Notes under the pieces: generated by a model
Seen by the model: the letters and a program-made list of their open reading frames with translations, nothing else
The model's database searches: none
Told to the model about the DNA's origin: nothing
Assembly: GCA_025531455.1 (NCBI GenBank)
Contig: JAMYHL010000030.1
Location: 62,001-126,000 of the forward strand
DNA length: 64,000 nucleotides
Direction: 5' to 3'
Origin: Apiotrichum sp. Y4204
Taxonomy: Eukaryota > Basidiomycota > Tremellomycetes > Trichosporonales > Trichosporonaceae
Shown: piece after piece, positions 60,064 to 64,000 of the stretch
How positions within the stretch are numbered: position 1 is the stretch's first letter
How the letters are laid out: each line of letters starts with the position of its first letter
Made by a program: the position numbers and the translations under genes

Positions 60064-61134
60064 TTAGAGGGACGCAGACGCCGGCTCGCCATCGGGATAC
60101 TCCCTCCTGCCGTCGCCAAAGCGCGCAAAGCGGGGCGACTCACGCGGCCACACGGGGTCGGGCGCGCCCCACGGCCACCCGCCAAACTCGGTGGCACGGT
60201 AGTCTTGGAATGCCTGTACGAGCTCTTCGTGCGTGTTCATCACAAACGGCCCGTGTTGCGCGACCGGCTCGCCGATCGGTACGCCTTGGAGGACGAGAAT
60301 TTGCGCACCGGCCGCTCCAGTCGTGAGCGTCAGCTTTTCCCGTACCTCCTGTTCCCACGCCGCGTCCTCGGGAACGACGTGGCCCGAGATATCCACCCGC
60401 GCACCCTCGCCGTGCACGTAGAGCATGCGCTTCGTCGCATCCGTGTTCTGCGCTGGAATCTTGATACTCGAATACGGCTCCATCTCAATAAGCCAGATTC
60501 CCACGTCGTGCGCCGGGTCAGAAGCCCAGGACGCCGAGGGCGGCGAGAGTGGCGTGACATTGTCCCACTTGCCCGCGATGACCTTGACCCGCGCGGTGCC
60601 CCGGGGTCCCTCGCGCGTGATGACGGGCACGTTCTCGCCCCAGAACATGCTGAAATTCGGCGGCGCAAGCTTGTCCTTGGCCGGGAGGTTGAGCCAGAGC
60701 TGGTACAGCTCGAGATCGTTGTTGCTGTCTTCGTTTACGAGTGGGAACATTTCAGAGTGCGAGACGCCCCCGCCCGCAGTGACCCACTGCACGTCGCCGG
60801 GGCCGTAGCGCGCGCCGGCGCCGGTCGAGTCTGCGTGGTCGACCGTACCGCGGCGCACGACAGTGACGGTTTCGAACCCGCGGTGAGGATGTGTCGGGAA
60901 CCCTGGGACGGTGCTCGACGAGTTGGAGCCGCCGCCGTGGTACATGCTCCATCCTGAGGGGTTGTTGAAGTCCTGTCCGAGGCGGCGGCCGCGCAGAGAT
61001 GCCTGCGGCTGCTGCTTCTCGTCGCCGGGCGGGTACTTGTCCAAATGGTATGCGTTGAAGATGAAGGGCCCGACTCCAGGCCACGGGCGCTGCGTCGCCA
61101 CAACAGAGCCGAGGCGCTTGGTGGTAGAAGACAT
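60064..61134 (-). CDS. Pirin family protein
   Basis: Intronless, 356 residues from ATG 61134. Two cupin barrels are visible. In the first, the metal ligands of pirin are present: THPHRGFETVTVVRRG (His-x-His) and WVTAGGGVSHSEMF (His-x-Glu), with GDVQW between. The second holds VPVITREGPRGTARVKVIAG and MEPYSSIKIPAQ. Human pirin is a nuclear iron protein and redox sensor; bacterial and fungal relatives can show quercetin 2,3-dioxygenase activity. Which applies here is not decidable. The open frame runs 36 residues further upstream, but that part reads like leader sequence (His/Thr/Asn-rich) and lies just after the TATA box, so 61134 is preferred. Confidence 0.9.
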   Translation of the reverse strand: MSSTTKRLGSVVATQRPWPGVGPFIFNAYHLDKYPPGDEKQQPQASLRGRRLGQDFNNPSGWSMYHGGGSNSSSTVPGFPTHPHRGFETVTVVRRGTVDHADSTGAGARYGPGDVQWVTAGGGVSHSEMFPLVNEDSNNDLELYQLWLNLPAKDKLAPPNFSMFWGENVPVITREGPRGTARVKVIAGKWDNVTPLSPPSASWASDPAHDVGIWLIEMEPYSSIKIPAQNTDATKRMLYVHGEGARVDISGHVVPEDAAWEQEVREKLTLTTGAAGAQILVLQGVPIGEPVAQHGPFVMNTHEELVQAFQDYRATEFGGWPWGAPDPVWPRESPRFARFGDGRREYPDGEPASASL

Positions 61135-61245
61135 GGTGTGTGGTGTGCGGTGTGTTTTGGTGTGGTTCGAGGTGTTGTTGTTGTTTGATTGTTTGTGTGG
61201 AATCGCTGAAAAACGAGTTTGAGAGGGATGCATGTCAACCACCCT

Positions 61246-61254
61246 CCTTATATA
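61246..61254 (-). promoter_or_regulatory. TATA box of the pirin gene
   Basis: TATATAAGG on the minus strand, about 115 bases before the ATG at 61134. Confidence 0.6.
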
Positions 61255-61732
61255 CCATTGTCTAGGCCCCCCTCTTTCTTCGATTCACGGCAGCCCATCA
61301 CGTTCCACACGGTTCGAGCGCGGGTGTTGATGGCGCCGACGACCGAGGTGATAGCGTACGCACTGGGAGGCATGACAAAGCGGGTGTGAGGATGTGTCAG
61401 AATAGAGTTTGGTGTCGCGCGCGGGGCAGAACTGGTCCGCGTAGCATGGGCTGGGTTCGTCCTGGTGGGCCGAATGTGCTGGAAACAGCAAGTTTGCGTC
61501 TGGATCTGTTTTCTTCCACCTCGACTTCATGGCCCGCTTGCGATCTCTTCTATCTCTTCTACCGGCTTTGCGAGTCAGGTATCCATTGGAACACGCAGAC
61601 TACAAGCAACCAGCATAATCTAGACGAGTGCATTCAACAACATGTATGCAAGGAACCACCCGTCCTCCCATCATGCACTTCCTTTATCGAATATCCGCTC
61701 TTCAGACGAGACCGCGCCGTGGCGTTCGATTT
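61255..61732. other. Intergenic region
   Basis: 478 bases between the pirin promoter and the DUF3605 stop codon. Nothing recognised. Confidence 0.5.
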
Positions 61733-63143
61733 CTACTGACGCTCAAGGTACACGCGCTCGCTGACGTCAATCTCAATGGGGCGCTTGCGGCGCGCAAAGA
61801 CGTGGAAGTGGGCGTAGCCCGGGATGGACTGGAGGGCCTGGCATTAGCGGGCGGGGCTTACATCTCACAACAGTCGGGGGGTTAGTATGTCGGCAACTCA
61901 CTGGAGGATTCACAAACTGTCGTCAGCACACATATGTTATACCACGCTCACCCAGACGGTTTCCCACCCGCGTTCATCCCAGAGACCCTTGACCATACGC
62001 CCGACCTCCTGCCCGCCGGCCGTCTCAAATTCTTCGCCGGCCCAGCGCGAAATGTCGTTGCCCGCGTGCTCGACGTCGACAGAGTACCAGTCCTTCTCGA
62101 CCCCCTTGCCCGCCTTCTTCTTGTCGTAGATCGGCGTCACGCCCGTGAAGCCCTGCAGGCCCTTGTCCTCGATTTCTTCCCACGCCTTGCGGTCGTAGTC
62201 TACCAGTACGGGATGGGCGATCGCGATCTGAGGTCAGAAGGGCGAAATCGACGAATTAACAGCTTCTTCTCTCCACTCTGACTCTCTGCTCTCCCACTTG
62301 AAACTTTCACTCGCACTCACGCGACACCAGATGACATAGTGCCGGGCGCCGTATGGCACAGAGTACGGCCAGTCGTTCGGGAGGATCGCGAAGCGTTTCT
62401 TGTCAAGCCCCTTCTCCGGGTCCCAGCGGAGAAAGTCGTGCAGGTCCTCCTCGTCCGGCTTCTGTTCCGACAGGGGCGGCTTGCCGCGCTCCTTCTGCCG
62501 CTCGTCGATCTCTTCAAAGGTAATGTACGCCATGCTGTCTTTGGCCTCGGTTTCGTCGTCGTCGTCATCGTCGTCGTCGTCGTCGTCTTCCTCGTCATCG
62601 TCGTCCTCCTTCTTGTCCTCCTTCTTGTCCTCCTTCTCCTCCTTCTTGTCCTCCTTCCTGTCCTCCTTGTCCTCCTTCTTGTCGTCCTTGTCGTCTTTGC
62701 CGTCCTTGTCCTCCTTGTCCCCGTCCTTGTCCTCCTTGTCCCCCTTCTTCCCCTTCTTCCCCTTGCCCTTCTTCTTTCCCTTCCCCCACGGCAGTCGCGC
62801 ATTGATAAGATAATCCACTGCCCATCAGCCCCGCATCACCAGCACACTCACCAGAGCTCCCCCACTCTTCCTTCTGCCCCTCGATCCACTCCTCATACTT
62901 GTCCTCGAGCGCCTTGTTCCGCGACATGCCCCCATTGTCGCGTTTCTCTAAGAAAAGCCATCAATACCCTTTTACTCTCTTTCACCACTTGTGCTCACTG
63001 ATCTTGTCCTTGATCTCGCCCCACGTAAACATGTCCGGCATGGCCTCAATCTCCTCAATGTCGGGAACACCCTTGATAAAGTCGGGCAGGGCGTACGTGT
63101 CCGGCCCGGGGTAGCGCTCGTCTCCGTTCCACACGACGTGCAT
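61733..63143 (-). CDS. DUF3605 domain protein with Lys-Glu-Asp repeat insert
   Basis: 377 residues, six exons: 63143-62999, 62947-62852, 62817-62321, 62227-61952, 61916-61902 (15 nt), 61837-61733. The domain reads MPDMFTWGEIKDKIKKRDNG, DYLINARLPWG, then after the insert DLHDFLRWDPEKG, YVIWCRIAIAHPVLVDYDR and WFVNPPALQSIPGYAHFHVF, ending IDVSERVYLERQ. This matches the fungal family DUF3605, whose function is unknown. The 15-nt exon encodes FVNPP of the conserved WFVNPP block, so the micro-exon is well supported. Between the two halves of the domain lies a low-complexity block of about 75 residues, made of KEDK/KKED units and then a run of Asp. It interrupts the family fold and probably forms a charged loop. 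Confidence 0.88.
62553..62785. repeat. In-gene microsatellite-like repeat (CTCCTTGTC and CGT units)
   Basis: On the plus strand, GTCCTCCTTcTT-type 9-12-base units followed by a CGT/CAT triplet run. On the coding strand these encode the KED repeats and poly-Asp of the DUF3605 protein. Confidence 0.8.
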
Positions 63144-64000
63144 GGTGGATTTGTGGGCGGAAAATGATGGGGTGGTGGTATAGATGTCTCGGAGCTGGTG
63201 AGAGAAGCAGCAGCTAGAAAGAGCAGTTCAGAACTTCATATTCAGTACAGGCAGAGAAGGAATGAGAATAGGCGAGGGCACTGCTCGAGACCCACTCTCC
63301 ACCCCCATCACCTCATGGCCTCATGGACCTCTCGAGTCCAGACACGCCGGATGCGATGACGCGTGCTTGGCAGGGGGGAGTGGAGCGGGAGGCAAACCTT
63401 GTCTTGGCCCGGGAGCTCTGCGTTATTAAATATCGCAGCACATAACAAGCTGTAACCTGTATATCCTGTATCATATGGCCGTATCATGTGGCCAGCATGT
63501 GGTTATCGCGTAATGCACCCCTTCCGTCCGACAGTCAAATCGAGTAAATCGCGCAAGGACCACACTGTGGCCCTCCTCGCCGGTGGTCTGGTGGTCTGTG
63601 ACACTAATGTCAGCACAGTAAGACACCGCATGGCGACGAGTGGCCCCTCTAGCCGACATTTGTGCTTTGTAGATGGTAACGGGCAGTGAACCGCGATTGA
63701 CCAAGTTTGAAGCTGGTTCAGACGCGTCGTGGGCGCAGAAGACGCCCTCTGGACTGGGTGAGCGGAAATCAGGCTGGTCCAGGTTCAACGCGTTGACGCG
63801 CAGCGACCGGAATGAGCTGAAGATTTTCCCTCTTCCGTTCGCCAGCTCGCCAGTGCGCGAGTCGCGAGTCGGCGGGCACTACACCGCGCGACGCGTCTCC
63901 GCACACGCGCTTCCAAACGGACAAATACATGACACCCAAAAGTCAAGACGCGTCCTCAAACCTCGGTGTGGATCACCGAGATCGCCGCTGAATGAATATC
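63144..64000. other. Intergenic region to the end of the window
   Basis: 857 bases with the DUF3605 promoter side. An ATAT-rich patch is at 63427-63480. No gene supported before the window ends. Confidence 0.45.

Overview
This window looks like nuclear DNA of a basidiomycete yeast-like fungus. The genes are G+C-rich, are split by many very short introns (mostly about 32-60 nt) with GTRNGT donors and a CTRAC-like branch site a few bases before the acceptor, and encode typical fungal proteins. The gene content and the orphan F-box-like proteins suggest Tremellomycetes, perhaps Trichosporonales. That placement is inference; the eukaryotic, fungal nature is clear. No plasmid, phage, CRISPR array or intact transposon is seen.

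Layout: an MFS drug/H+ antiporter (+, 0.6-2.7 kb); an ACT-domain protein (-) and a large-subunit catalase (-) to 6.4 kb; a RED/IK-like spliceosome protein (-, 8.2-10.2 kb); an NAD aldehyde dehydrogenase (+, 12.3-14.4 kb) followed by an inverted, broken copy of its own last 151 bases at 15.0 kb; a Zn-cluster transcription-factor-like protein (-, 16.5-18.5 kb); a Yippee protein (+, 20.9-21.8 kb); an intron-containing tRNA-Ser (25.1 kb); an unrecognised disordered, Cys-bearing protein (-, 26.2-28.6 kb); a glycerophosphodiester phosphodiesterase (-, 30.6-32.0 kb); an F-box-like protein (-, 34.3-36.0 kb); a 1,434-residue coiled-coil protein (+, 36.5-41.0 kb); an ABC1/ADCK1-type atypical kinase (-, 41.1-43.5 kb) divergent from the U1 snRNP protein PRP40 (+, 44.1-46.5 kb); the DEAH helicase PRP43 (-, 46.6-49.1 kb), convergent with PRP40; a tRNA-Gly (49.5 kb); a cytochrome P450 (-, 50.2-52.1 kb); a mitochondrial carrier (-, 52.8-54.7 kb); an ACC-synthase-like aminotransferase (-, 55.2-57.3 kb); a second F-box-like protein (-, 58.2-59.3 kb); a pirin (-, 60.1-61.1 kb); and a DUF3605 protein (-, 61.7-63.1 kb).

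The genes do not form a pathway or a recognisable biosynthetic cluster; this is ordinary mixed housekeeping and accessory sequence. Three spliceosome proteins (RED-like, PRP40, PRP43) happen to lie in the window. The most striking property is gene architecture. Several genes need micro-exons of 7-20 nt to keep frame and restore family signature motifs, next to introns as short as 32-33 nt. I assembled exon-intron structures by eye, checking reading-frame phase and conserved motifs; weak joins are flagged. I found no convincing undescribed system. The best leads are the micro-exons, the inverted ALDH fragment, the atypical zinc cluster and the unassigned proteins.
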